Source of the DNA: CAJBNH01 sp964447285
GTDB taxonomy: Bacteria > Myxococcota_A > UBA9042
NCBI GenBank assembly: GCA_964447285.1
Contig: CAYURO010000009.1
Location: 1 to 64,000, forward strand
Length of the DNA stretch: 64,000 bases
Direction: 5' to 3'
The notes beneath the pieces are model-generated. The model was given only the letters and a program-made list of their open reading frames with translations. It was not told the DNA's origin and ran no database searches. The first letter of the stretch is position 1; each line of letters opens with the position of its first letter. Below, piece after piece: positions 47,153 to 54,748 of the stretch. The position numbers were made by a program, and so were the translations under genes.

Positions 47153-48034
47153 CTACTCGAGGATGGGCTCCTCGACCGGCAGCAGCTGGAAAGCACCGTA
47201 CGTGTACTCGATGACGCCCTTGATGGACTTGATCTTGGTGCCCTTGGGGTACTTCTCAGAGTAGACCTTCGCGGTCTTGTCGTACTCGGTCATGTAGAAC
47301 TTGCCGAAACCGCTGGCGATCCGCACGGTCGGGCTGTTCTCGTCGGCGCCGACCAGGATCGCGCCGTGGGGCTTGGCGTCGGTGCCGTTTGCCAACGAGT
47401 CGGAGACGACGACGTTCTCGAGCTCGACCAGCACGCCCTCGAAGGGCTCGACCAGATCCATCGAAGCCTTCTCGTCCAACTGCGCAGGCGTGACCTTGAC
47501 CGCAACCAGTTCCTTGGTCTCGCCGGACGGCACGACGCTGTCGGCTTGCAGTTCGGTGAAGCAGTAGTACTCCTTGGCATCGCCGACGATCGTCAGCACA
47601 ACGCCCGGGTTGACGTCGGCGAGCGCCGTCGCGGTGCCCTTCATCATCACGTAGATGCCTGAGTTTTCGCCGCCGCCCTCGTCCTGCACGAACACGCCCT
47701 GGTAGACGCTCGAGATGCGCATGGGCGAGGTGACGATGACGTCGCGGATCATCACGTCGTTCAAGAAGTTGTCGAACGCGACCGGCGGAGTGGCGCACGC
47801 GGTCTTCATCGCCTGCAGCTCGGCAACGGTCTTCGACGCACCCGCGGTATCCGGCGTGGTCGTGTCGGTACCCGTGGTCGAGTCCGTGCCTGCGGTCGTG
47901 TCGGTCGTCGAGAAGTCTGGGGTCGTGTCGGCGACCGTACCGCCGCCGCCGGCGTCGGTGTTGGCACATGCGACGGTGGTCGCGGCGGTCAGGACGAGCG
48001 CGAGGAACCGGGGAGCGTGAGCGACGATATGCAT
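47153..48034 (-). CDS. lipoprotein with OB-fold-like domain
   Basis: The product is 293 aa. The signal peptide ends in the lipobox TTVAC (Cys23), followed by a Gly/Asp/Thr linker (TTDTTAGTDSTTGTDTTT). The mature region has segments such as SSVYQGVFVQDEGGGENSGI and GVLVELENVVVSD, which resemble the OB-fold beta-barrels found next to secreted nucleases and in DUF5689-like proteins; no nuclease domain is attached here. GAGG before ATG 48034 sets the start. It is preceded by argD and followed by the DsbA-like gene on the same strand. Function unknown. Confidence 0.75.
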   Translation of the reverse strand: MHIVAHAPRFLALVLTAATTVACANTDAGGGGTVADTTPDFSTTDTTAGTDSTTGTDTTTPDTAGASKTVAELQAMKTACATPPVAFDNFLNDVMIRDVIVTSPMRISSVYQGVFVQDEGGGENSGIYVMMKGTATALADVNPGVVLTIVGDAKEYYCFTELQADSVVPSGETKELVAVKVTPAQLDEKASMDLVEPFEGVLVELENVVVSDSLANGTDAKPHGAILVGADENSPTVRIASGFGKFYMTEYDKTAKVYSEKYPKGTKIKSIKGVIEYTYGAFQLLPVEEPILE

Positions 48035-48200
48035 GGCCAGCCTCAAATGTCTCGGTGGGGGAATGCCGATGGGAACAAGCGGTGCGGCCGCGAGCGCGAC
48101 CCGTGGGGCAAGCACTCTACGGGTCTCCGAGGGCCAGCGTCAACCGCAACCCGACGAAGCCGCATTCCATTCCCGCATGGGGCTGGGCAGCGGCAATGGC

Positions 48201-49463
48201 TCAGGGCGCGAGCGCGGCGTCTGCGGCCTCTCGCAGCGTCCGGGCGGCGAAGTCGCAGTGGTCCCGATCGACGATGAGCGGCGGCGTCAGGCGCAGGACG
48301 TTGGCGCCGGCGACCGACACCAGCAGCCCGCGTGCGCGCGCTGCCTCGACCACGGCCTTGGGATCTCCCTGAACCGCCACGCCGACCATCAGCCCCCGAC
48401 CCCGCACGTCTCCGGTGTACGGCCGACCGTCGAATTCCTGGTGCAGGCGCTGCAGCAGGAAGGCGCCGACGTCGCGCGAGTGCTCAACCAAGCCGTCGCG
48501 GTCCATCACGGCTAGGGTCACCCGTCCCGCCAGCGTGGCCAGCGCGTTCGCGCCAAACGTCGTGGCATGACACCCCGCAACCAAGGCCTGCGCAACGGGT
48601 TCTCGCGCCAGCATCGCGCCCACCGGGACGCCGCCGCCCAACGCCTTGGCCAGCCACAGGATGTCGGGGACGATGCCCTCCTGCTCAAAGGCAAAGAAGG
48701 TGCCGGTGCGCCCCAGCCCTGTCTGCACCTCGTCCAGCAGCAACAGCAAGCCCCTGTCGTCACACAGCTTTCTGAGATCTCGGAAGAAACCGGTCGGGGG
48801 CACGCACACGCCGCCCTCGCCCTGCACCACTTCCAGCATCACGGCGCCGGTCTGGTCGTCGACCAAGGCCTCGATCGAAGCGAGATCCCCGAATTTCGCG
48901 TACTTGAACCCCGGCACCAAAGGCTCGAAGCCGTCCTGGTACTTGGGCTGCGCGGTCGCGGTCATGGCGGCGTAGGTACGCCCGTGGAACGACCCCTGCA
49001 TGGTAATGATGCCCGGCCGCGGCTTGCCAAGCGTCTTGGCGTAGTAGCGGCGGGCCAGCTTCACGGTGGCCTCGGTGCCTTCCGCGCCGCTGTTGCAGAA
49101 GAAGGCTCTGGCCTTGACGCCGCCCGTGGCCTTCTCGAACCGGTCGCACAGATCCTGCGCCAGGGGTGCAGCGTGGGCGTTGTGCCAGTAGTTCGATTGG
49201 TGAATCAGCAAGGCGACTTGCGCTTGCAGCGCGGCGACCAGATCCGGGTGACCGTGACCCAGCGCGTTGACCGCCACGCCGGCAGAGAAGTCGAGGTAGC
49301 GCTTGCCGTCCTCGGCGATGTTCCACGGTCCCTCGCCCCGCACGAACACGATCGGCGCGTTCTTGTAGTTGGGCGTCAGGTACTTGTCGGCCAAGGCGAC
49401 GATGCCTGCGGTGTCGTGAGAGGCAAGGTGAAGCGCGGGGGCGGGGGGAGCGGCGGTCGGCAT
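48201..49463 (-). CDS. argD: acetylornithine / succinyldiaminopimelate-type aminotransferase
   Basis: The product is 420 aa, a class III PLP aminotransferase. Visible motifs: YLDFSAGVAVNALGHGHPD, the PLP phosphate-binding FFCNSGAEGTEATVKLARRY, SFHGRTYAAMTAT, the cofactor Asp in LLLLDEVQTGLGRTG, and the Schiff-base Lys in LAKALGGGVPVGAMLA. ArgD acts in arginine and often lysine synthesis. Related ornithine or 4-aminobutyrate aminotransferases share these motifs, so specificity is probable rather than certain. ATG 49463 is used. It is divergent from pilM, with 187 bases between. No other arg gene is nearby. Confidence 0.88.
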   Translation of the reverse strand: MPTAAPPAPALHLASHDTAGIVALADKYLTPNYKNAPIVFVRGEGPWNIAEDGKRYLDFSAGVAVNALGHGHPDLVAALQAQVALLIHQSNYWHNAHAAPLAQDLCDRFEKATGGVKARAFFCNSGAEGTEATVKLARRYYAKTLGKPRPGIITMQGSFHGRTYAAMTATAQPKYQDGFEPLVPGFKYAKFGDLASIEALVDDQTGAVMLEVVQGEGGVCVPPTGFFRDLRKLCDDRGLLLLLDEVQTGLGRTGTFFAFEQEGIVPDILWLAKALGGGVPVGAMLAREPVAQALVAGCHATTFGANALATLAGRVTLAVMDRDGLVEHSRDVGAFLLQRLHQEFDGRPYTGDVRGRGLMVGVAVQGDPKAVVEAARARGLLVSVAGANVLRLTPPLIVDRDHCDFAARTLREAADAALAP

Positions 49464-49573
49464 GGACGGGCCTCGTGCAGGGCGAATCGGGGCCCCGCAA
49501 GGCCGTCGAGGATACTCCCGGCCACGGGCGTTGGCGAGAATCCCGCTGCAGCCCGCTTCGCTGCACGCGGCGG

Positions 49574-49602
49574 TTGACGCTCGGCCAGCCCCCGCCTAGC
49601 CT
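49574..49602 (+). promoter_or_regulatory. promoter of the pilM gene pair
   Basis: TTGACG at 49574 and TAGCCT at 49597 are separated by exactly 17 bases. The predicted start lies about 40 bases before the pilM ATG. Confidence 0.55.
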
Positions 49603-49650
49603 TGCCGACCGGTTTTGCCCTTCCCTTTGGCAACCGCGGAGACTCGCCGC

Positions 49651-50706
49651 ATGGCCACCAGGAACGCGGTCGGTGTGGACATCGGCGCCTCGGCGATCAA
49701 GGTGGCGCAAGTCCGCGAGACCCCCCAAGGTCTGCAGCTGGTGGCGTTTGACTCGCTGTTGCTGCCCCCGGACACCCTGCGCGACGGCGTGGTCCGCCAG
49801 CCCAAGCTCCTGACCCAGCGCCTCAAGGACGTCTTTCGCCTCAACGGCATCAAGCCCCGGCAAGTCGTGCTCGCGGTGTCCGGGCCGTCGGTGTTCGTCA
49901 AGCGACTGCGACTGCCGCGGTTGTCGGATGTGCAATACCAGGCAGCGCTTCGCTTTCAGGCCGAACAGCACGTGCCGTTCGACGTGAGCGACGCGTATCT
50001 GGACGGCGTGATCCTCGACCCCTCTCCCGACCCCGGCCACATGGACGTTCTGCTGGTCGCCGCCCGCAAGGCTGCGGTGGACGAGTGGACCTCCGTCGCC
50101 CGCGCGGCACGACTGCAGCCGGTTGTCGTGGATGTGGCCACACTGGCCGTCTGCAACGCTTTCGAGGCGAGCGGTCACCGTGCTGCCGACGAGGTCGCGT
50201 TGCTGCTGGACATCGGCGCTGCGCACACCCACATGGCCGTCGTGTCGCGGGGCGTGCCCCTGCTGGCGCGCGACATTGCGACCGGCGGCAACACCGTGAC
50301 CGAGGAAGTGGCCCGGCAGTTCGGCGTGCCGTGGGACGAGGCGGAGCACAGAAAGACGACCAGCGAGACAGACCTTTCGACGCAGGAAGTGCTGCGTGAG
50401 GTCCAGCGAATCTCCACGCGGGTGAGCGAGGCGTTGGTGGAAGAGGTGCGGCAGACGCTGGATCTGCTGAGCCCGACCGGCCCACGCCCGACCTCGGCCT
50501 GGCTGACCGGCGGAGCAGCGTCGCAGCCTGGGCTTGTCGAGGCGCTGGAGAAGTGTCTGGGAGTGACGGTGCGCCTGCTGGACCCGTTCCGTCGCCTGAC
50601 GGTCGACCCGAACAAGTTTGATGCCATCCTGTTGCGACGCATGGCCCCATGTGCCGCGGTCGCCGTCGGTCTTGCGCTGCGCGGCATGGCGGAGGCGGAC
50701 CGATGA
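49651..50706 (+). CDS. pilM: type IV pilus actin-like ATPase PilM
   Basis: PilM is the cytoplasmic actin-like protein of the pilus alignment subcomplex; it binds the N-terminal peptide of PilN. The product is 351 aa, the usual length. It opens with the FtsA/PilM phosphate-binding block GVDIGASAIKVAQVRE and has the second one at LLLDIGAAHTHMAVVSRG. The late WLTGGAASQPGLVEAL strand is also conserved. ATG 49651 follows GGAGA. The stop overlaps the next ATG (ATGA), coupling it to the pilN/pilP chimera. Confidence 0.95.
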   Translation: MATRNAVGVDIGASAIKVAQVRETPQGLQLVAFDSLLLPPDTLRDGVVRQPKLLTQRLKDVFRLNGIKPRQVVLAVSGPSVFVKRLRLPRLSDVQYQAALRFQAEQHVPFDVSDAYLDGVILDPSPDPGHMDVLLVAARKAAVDEWTSVARAARLQPVVVDVATLAVCNAFEASGHRAADEVALLLDIGAAHTHMAVVSRGVPLLARDIATGGNTVTEEVARQFGVPWDEAEHRKTTSETDLSTQEVLREVQRISTRVSEALVEEVRQTLDLLSPTGPRPTSAWLTGGAASQPGLVEALEKCLGVTVRLLDPFRRLTVDPNKFDAILLRRMAPCAAVAVGLALRGMAEADR

Positions 50707-51359
50707 TCCGCGTCAACCTGATCCGCCCCCGCCCCAAGCCCGCGGCCGTGCGCCGCAAACGGCCGTGGCGTGCCCGGGCGGTCCTGCTCGGCCTTGCGCT
50801 GCTGCTGGTCGGCGCAGCGTTGTGGTGGATGCGCGACGGCGTTGCGCCGCAGGGCGGTCAGGCCGAACGCCGTCCCACGGCCCCCTTGGGCCGCCCTGCC
50901 GACCGCGAGCCGCCAGAGCCGCCCCCCATCAGCTGGCCCGAGCTCGAGACCGTCACGCCAACCCAGGACCTGGCACCGTCGCTTCCGGTGCCTGTCGAGC
51001 CCGCCCAGCCGCCGCAAGTCTTCCCCCCACCTGCGGAACCGGCGCCCGAGTTCCCCGAGGCCCCGGAAGCGTCGGGCGACGCCGCTCGTCAGCGACGTCC
51101 GCTGGGCGACTACCGTCTGGTCGGCGTCCTGACCGGTCTGGCCGAGCCCCGCGCCCTGGTCGTGGACCCCGACGGTCAGGATTACGAGGTCCGACCCGGA
51201 GATGCGCTGGGCAGCGAGGGCGGACGCGTCAAGGCGGTGCTCCCGGACGAGCTGGTCATCGAGGTGCCGGGACGCACCGATCCCGTGCGCTTCTCGATCG
51301 CTCCGGCGGCGGTCCAAGCGCCTGCCACCGCCCCCACGGCGCCCCCGCGCCGCAAGTAG
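50703..51359 (+). CDS. PilN-PilP chimera of the type IV pilus alignment subcomplex
   Basis: The product is 218 aa. It begins MIRVNLIRP, matching the short PilN motif that docks into PilM, then has one membrane segment (about 25-42). A Pro/Glu-rich linker (50-135) follows, and the C-terminal domain (about 140-200) reads LVGVLTGLAEPRALVVDPDG and RPGDALGSEGGRVKAV, like the beta domain of PilP that binds PilQ. The coiled coil and ferredoxin-like domain of normal PilN, and a separate PilO, are missing from the locus. The protein could thus link PilM directly to PilQ across the envelope (inference). ATG 50703 overlaps the pilM stop. Confidence 0.8.
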   Translation: MIRVNLIRPRPKPAAVRRKRPWRARAVLLGLALLLVGAALWWMRDGVAPQGGQAERRPTAPLGRPADREPPEPPPISWPELETVTPTQDLAPSLPVPVEPAQPPQVFPPPAEPAPEFPEAPEASGDAARQRRPLGDYRLVGVLTGLAEPRALVVDPDGQDYEVRPGDALGSEGGRVKAVLPDELVIEVPGRTDPVRFSIAPAAVQAPATAPTAPPRRK

Positions 51360-51373
51360 CCCCGCCCGACGAC

Positions 51374-51410
51374 GAGGGCTGGATGTAGCGGCCGCCGTTG
51401 CCCTTTTTTT
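51374..51410 (+). terminator. possible terminator after the pilM / pilN-pilP pair
   Basis: AGGGC (51375-51379) can pair with GCCCT (51400-51404) around a 20-base loop that includes the palindrome GCGGCCGC. Seven T follow directly (51404-51410). The stem is short, so this is tentative. Confidence 0.4.
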
Positions 51411-51436
51411 GACAGCACCGGGGTCTGCACTAGCAT
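51409..51436 (+). promoter_or_regulatory. promoter of pilQ-aroKB
   Basis: Perfect TTGACA at 51409 and TAGCAT at 51431, 16 bases apart, 53 bases before the pilQ ATG. The -35 shares its T residues with the T tract of the upstream terminator candidate. Confidence 0.55.
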
Positions 51437-51488
51437 CGGACGACCTGCGTCTCCGCGCGTCGTACGGGCGCTCGGTGGAGAAGCAACC

Positions 51489-54400
51489 ATGCTTGCAGAC
51501 GGCACTTTTCGATCAAGGCTGGGTCCTGCGCTGGCGATCGCGGTGCTGTGGCTGCTGACGCCGCTGGCTCTTGCCGCACCCGTCAGTCCGCCGCGCCCCC
51601 AGTCCCTGCTCGCCCTCGAGCTGGTCGAGGCGCCACAGGCGACCATCATCACCCTGCGGACCCGCCAAGCCCCCGCCTTTACTTCGTTTCGTCTGGACCA
51701 GCCCACCCGTCTGTTCGTAGACGTGGCCGGGGCCGGGATCGAGGTCGGCGCGCTGGGCTCGCAGACGGTCGACAACGGTGTCGTGCGGTCGGTCGAGGCC
51801 CTGCCGTTCCAGCGTGGCAGCGTTCGCCACGCCCGCATCATCGTCACCTTCCAGCGCGATGCCCTGTACCACGTCAAGGTCGACGGACAGGCCGTGGTGC
51901 TGACGATCGACGGCACCGACCGCAAACCTGCCGCAGACCCCGCCGTCGCCGCCGCCGAACGCGAACGGGCGCGGCTGCAGCAAGAGGCCGCGCGGCAAGC
52001 CGAATTGGCGCAACAAGTCGAGAAGAAACGGCAAGCTGAGCTGGCGCTGCAAGCCGAGAAGCAACGGCAGGCCGAGTTGGCGCAACTGGCCGAGGCGAAG
52101 CGGCAAGCCGAATTGGCGCGACAAGCCGAGAAGAGGCGGCAAGCTGAGCTGGCGCTGCAAGCTGAGAAGCAACGGCGTGCCGAGCTGGCGCAACAGGCCG
52201 AGGCGAAGCGGCAAGCCGAATTGGCGCGACAAGCCGAGAAGAGGCGGCAAGCTGAGCTGGCGCTGCAAGCCGAGAAGCAAAGGCAGGCCGTTGTCGCCCT
52301 GGCGGCCCACGAGACTCGACTGGAGACCCTGTTGCGCGACCACGAGGCGCTGCAGCAGCAGTGGCTGGACGAGCTGCGGGTGCATGAGGTGACGCTGGTC
52401 GCGGCTCTGGACGACGCCAGCCAGCGCAAAGCCGCGGCGACGACGCCAGACGAGGCAAAGGCGTGCGACGCAGAGATCACCCGACGGACTGCCGAGTTGC
52501 AGCGGCTTCGGGTGCGGGTGCAGGCGCGTGAACTGTCCCGGCAGGAGGCGACCCGCGAGTGCCTGCGGCTGACCGAGGAGCGCCGCACGGCCGAAGGCGC
52601 CACCACCGAAGCTGCTGTGGCGCAACGGGAAAGGCGTCTTGCGATTGGGGAGGCCGACGTGCGGGCCCGCGCCTCCGTCGCTCGCCAAGGCCTGACCGCT
52701 GAACACCGGCGTCGCGAAGAGGCCCTGCGAGCCGCAAAGGCGGCGCCGCCACCGCCCAAGACCGCGCCGCTGGACGACCACTTGCGCCGCCAGCAGGCCC
52801 GCCTGACGCTGTTGGCGGAGCGGGACAAGGGCAAGGAGAACCGCAAGCCAAGCGTTAACAAGGACAACGGCAAGGACCCAGGCGTCGCGGTCCCGCCCCC
52901 CCCCGCGCTGCCCAAGGGTCCGGCGGAGGTCAACGATGTCGCCATCACTGCCCGCGGCCCGCAGCAGGGCCGGATCGAGCTGCCATTGACGGGAAATCTC
53001 GCGGGCGCGCGCGCGCAGGTGACCGAGCGCGGCGCCAAGCGGTTGGTGGTGCGTGTGACCGGTGTGCGCCTGCCGGATCGCCTGCAGCGCGCGTATGACA
53101 CCAAGGCTCTGCTGGGGCCGGTGGACCGGGTGACCGTGTTCCGCCCAGAGCAGGGCAGCGACGAAGCGCGACTGGTGGTGGACCTGGCGCGGCCGGCCGT
53201 GGATCACCTGACCGTCGCGAACGGCAAGGTTCTTCTGGAGTTGGAACAGCCCGCCGCCGTGCCGACCGTGCCGCCGGTCCCTGCGCGGGTCGCGGAGCTG
53301 CGGCCCCCCGCGCGGCGCGACCACCGCTCTGGAGGCGACGCCGAGGCGCCTGCACCGCAGCCGGCGGCCGATGCGGAATCGACTGTGCGCACGCGAAGTT
53401 CTGCCCCCTCGGTCGTCACAGCCGAGGTGCCAGAGATCGCCCGCCCCACGCCGCCCCGCCGCTACACGGGCAAGCGCATCAGCCTGACGCTGAAAGACGC
53501 GGACCTGCAGCAGGTGCTGACCTTTCTGGCGCGGGCTGGCAAGACCAACATCGTGGCGGGGCCGGATGTGCAGGGCACGGTCACGTTCCACTTGGACCGG
53601 GTGCCTTGGGATCTGGCGCTGGACGTGATCCTGCGGAGCCGCGGCTTGGATGCCGTACGCCAAAATGGCGTGATCCGGGTGGCGTCACGGGCGGTGCTGG
53701 ACAAGGAAGCGGCGGCAGATGTGGCGCGGCGGCAGAAGGCCGAAGAAGGCAAGCCCCTGATCTCGCGCGTGATTCCGGTCAGTCACGGTGACGCGTCGGT
53801 GCTGGCTCCGCAGGTGCGGGCGATGGCGTCCAAGCCGCGAGGCTCCGTGGCCGTGGACGTGCGGACCAATGCGTTGCTGGTGCGCGACACGGCAGAGCAG
53901 GTGGCCGCGATCGAGGCGATGGTGCGCAGGCTGGACGCGCAGGCGCCCCAGGTTCGCATCGAGGTGCGCATCGTCGAGGCCGACCGCAGCTTCCTGCGCG
54001 AGTCTGGCGTGCAGTGGGGCGGCCATCTCGCGGCAGCGGGGCTGTACGGCAACGCGACCGGCCTTGCCTTCCCGTCGGTGCGAGGCGTCGCAAGTGGCCC
54101 CGGCGGACCCGGCCCCGACCGCTCGGCCGCCACAGCAGCAGTTCCCAATTACGCGGTAAACTTGCCGACTTCTTTCGATTCAGACTCGATGGGCTGGCTG
54201 CTGGGAAGCTTGGGCGGCGCAGCGAACTTGCACCTGCGGCTGGCCGCGGCCGAACGCGAGGGCGTCGTTCGCATCGTCGCCAGCCCAAGCATCGTGGCGT
54301 TGAACCATGCGACGGCGACGCTGCGCCAAGGGGTCGAGCTTCCGTCCGTGACGACCGGCCCTCAGGGCACGAAAACCCATTGGATCGACACGGAATTGCT

Positions 54401-54731
54401 TGTGCGCGCCACGCCCCACCTGACGCTGGACGGACAGATCCGGCTGGCGGTCCAGATCGCCCGCGGCGGACCCGAGCGCTCTGGCGGTGGCGAAGCGGGC
54501 GAAGGCGGTCTGGTGCAGCGCGAGGCCTCGTCCGAGTGGCTGCTGCGTGACGGCGAGACGACGGTTGTCGCGGGTCTGTACGGCGAGATGGCGGTCGCGC
54601 GCAAGTCGGGATTCTGGGGCAATTTGCCGCTGATCGGGGGCTGGTTCCGCCACAGCGACGATCGCCGCAGCGAGCTGCTGATCTTCCTGACGCCCCGCAT
54701 TGTACCGCCCGCCGCGCTGGCCGGACGCTAG
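51489..54731 (+). CDS. pilQ: type IV pilus secretin PilQ with inserted coiled-coil region
   Basis: PilQ forms the outer-membrane pore for the pilus. The product is 1080 aa, longer than typical PilQ. Signal peptide to about residue 30; AMIN domain (about 33-140, TSFRLDQPTRLFVDVAGAGI). A charged helical insertion of about 270 residues (150-425) follows, including RQAELALQAEKQ repeats. A second AMIN-like domain lies at about 490-590 (RIELPLTGNLAGARAQV). The secretin N0/STN block starts near 660 (ISLTLKDADLQQVLTFLA), the NolW block near 760, and the secretin barrel occupies about 810-1075 with VRIEVRIVEADRSFL and LLIFLTPRIV. GGTGGAGAAG before ATG 51489 fixes the start. aroKB begins 17 bases after the stop. 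Confidence 0.95.
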   Translation: MLADGTFRSRLGPALAIAVLWLLTPLALAAPVSPPRPQSLLALELVEAPQATIITLRTRQAPAFTSFRLDQPTRLFVDVAGAGIEVGALGSQTVDNGVVRSVEALPFQRGSVRHARIIVTFQRDALYHVKVDGQAVVLTIDGTDRKPAADPAVAAAERERARLQQEAARQAELAQQVEKKRQAELALQAEKQRQAELAQLAEAKRQAELARQAEKRRQAELALQAEKQRRAELAQQAEAKRQAELARQAEKRRQAELALQAEKQRQAVVALAAHETRLETLLRDHEALQQQWLDELRVHEVTLVAALDDASQRKAAATTPDEAKACDAEITRRTAELQRLRVRVQARELSRQEATRECLRLTEERRTAEGATTEAAVAQRERRLAIGEADVRARASVARQGLTAEHRRREEALRAAKAAPPPPKTAPLDDHLRRQQARLTLLAERDKGKENRKPSVNKDNGKDPGVAVPPPPALPKGPAEVNDVAITARGPQQGRIELPLTGNLAGARAQVTERGAKRLVVRVTGVRLPDRLQRAYDTKALLGPVDRVTVFRPEQGSDEARLVVDLARPAVDHLTVANGKVLLELEQPAAVPTVPPVPARVAELRPPARRDHRSGGDAEAPAPQPAADAESTVRTRSSAPSVVTAEVPEIARPTPPRRYTGKRISLTLKDADLQQVLTFLARAGKTNIVAGPDVQGTVTFHLDRVPWDLALDVILRSRGLDAVRQNGVIRVASRAVLDKEAAADVARRQKAEEGKPLISRVIPVSHGDASVLAPQVRAMASKPRGSVAVDVRTNALLVRDTAEQVAAIEAMVRRLDAQAPQVRIEVRIVEADRSFLRESGVQWGGHLAAAGLYGNATGLAFPSVRGVASGPGGPGPDRSAATAAVPNYAVNLPTSFDSDSMGWLLGSLGGAANLHLRLAAAEREGVVRIVASPSIVALNHATATLRQGVELPSVTTGPQGTKTHWIDTELLVRATPHLTLDGQIRLAVQIARGGPERSGGGEAGEGGLVQREASSEWLLRDGETTVVAGLYGEMAVARKSGFWGNLPLIGGWFRHSDDRRSELLIFLTPRIVPPAALAGR
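52029..52286 (+). repeat. 108-bp tandem repeat (about 2.4 copies) inside pilQ
   Basis: CGGCAAGCTGAGCTGGCGCT recurs at 52029, 52137 and 52245, exactly 108 bases apart. Each 36-residue unit is itself three degenerate 12-residue units of the RQAELALQAEKQ type. Confidence 0.92.
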
Positions 54732-54748
54732 CGGCATCCGGAGCCCCC

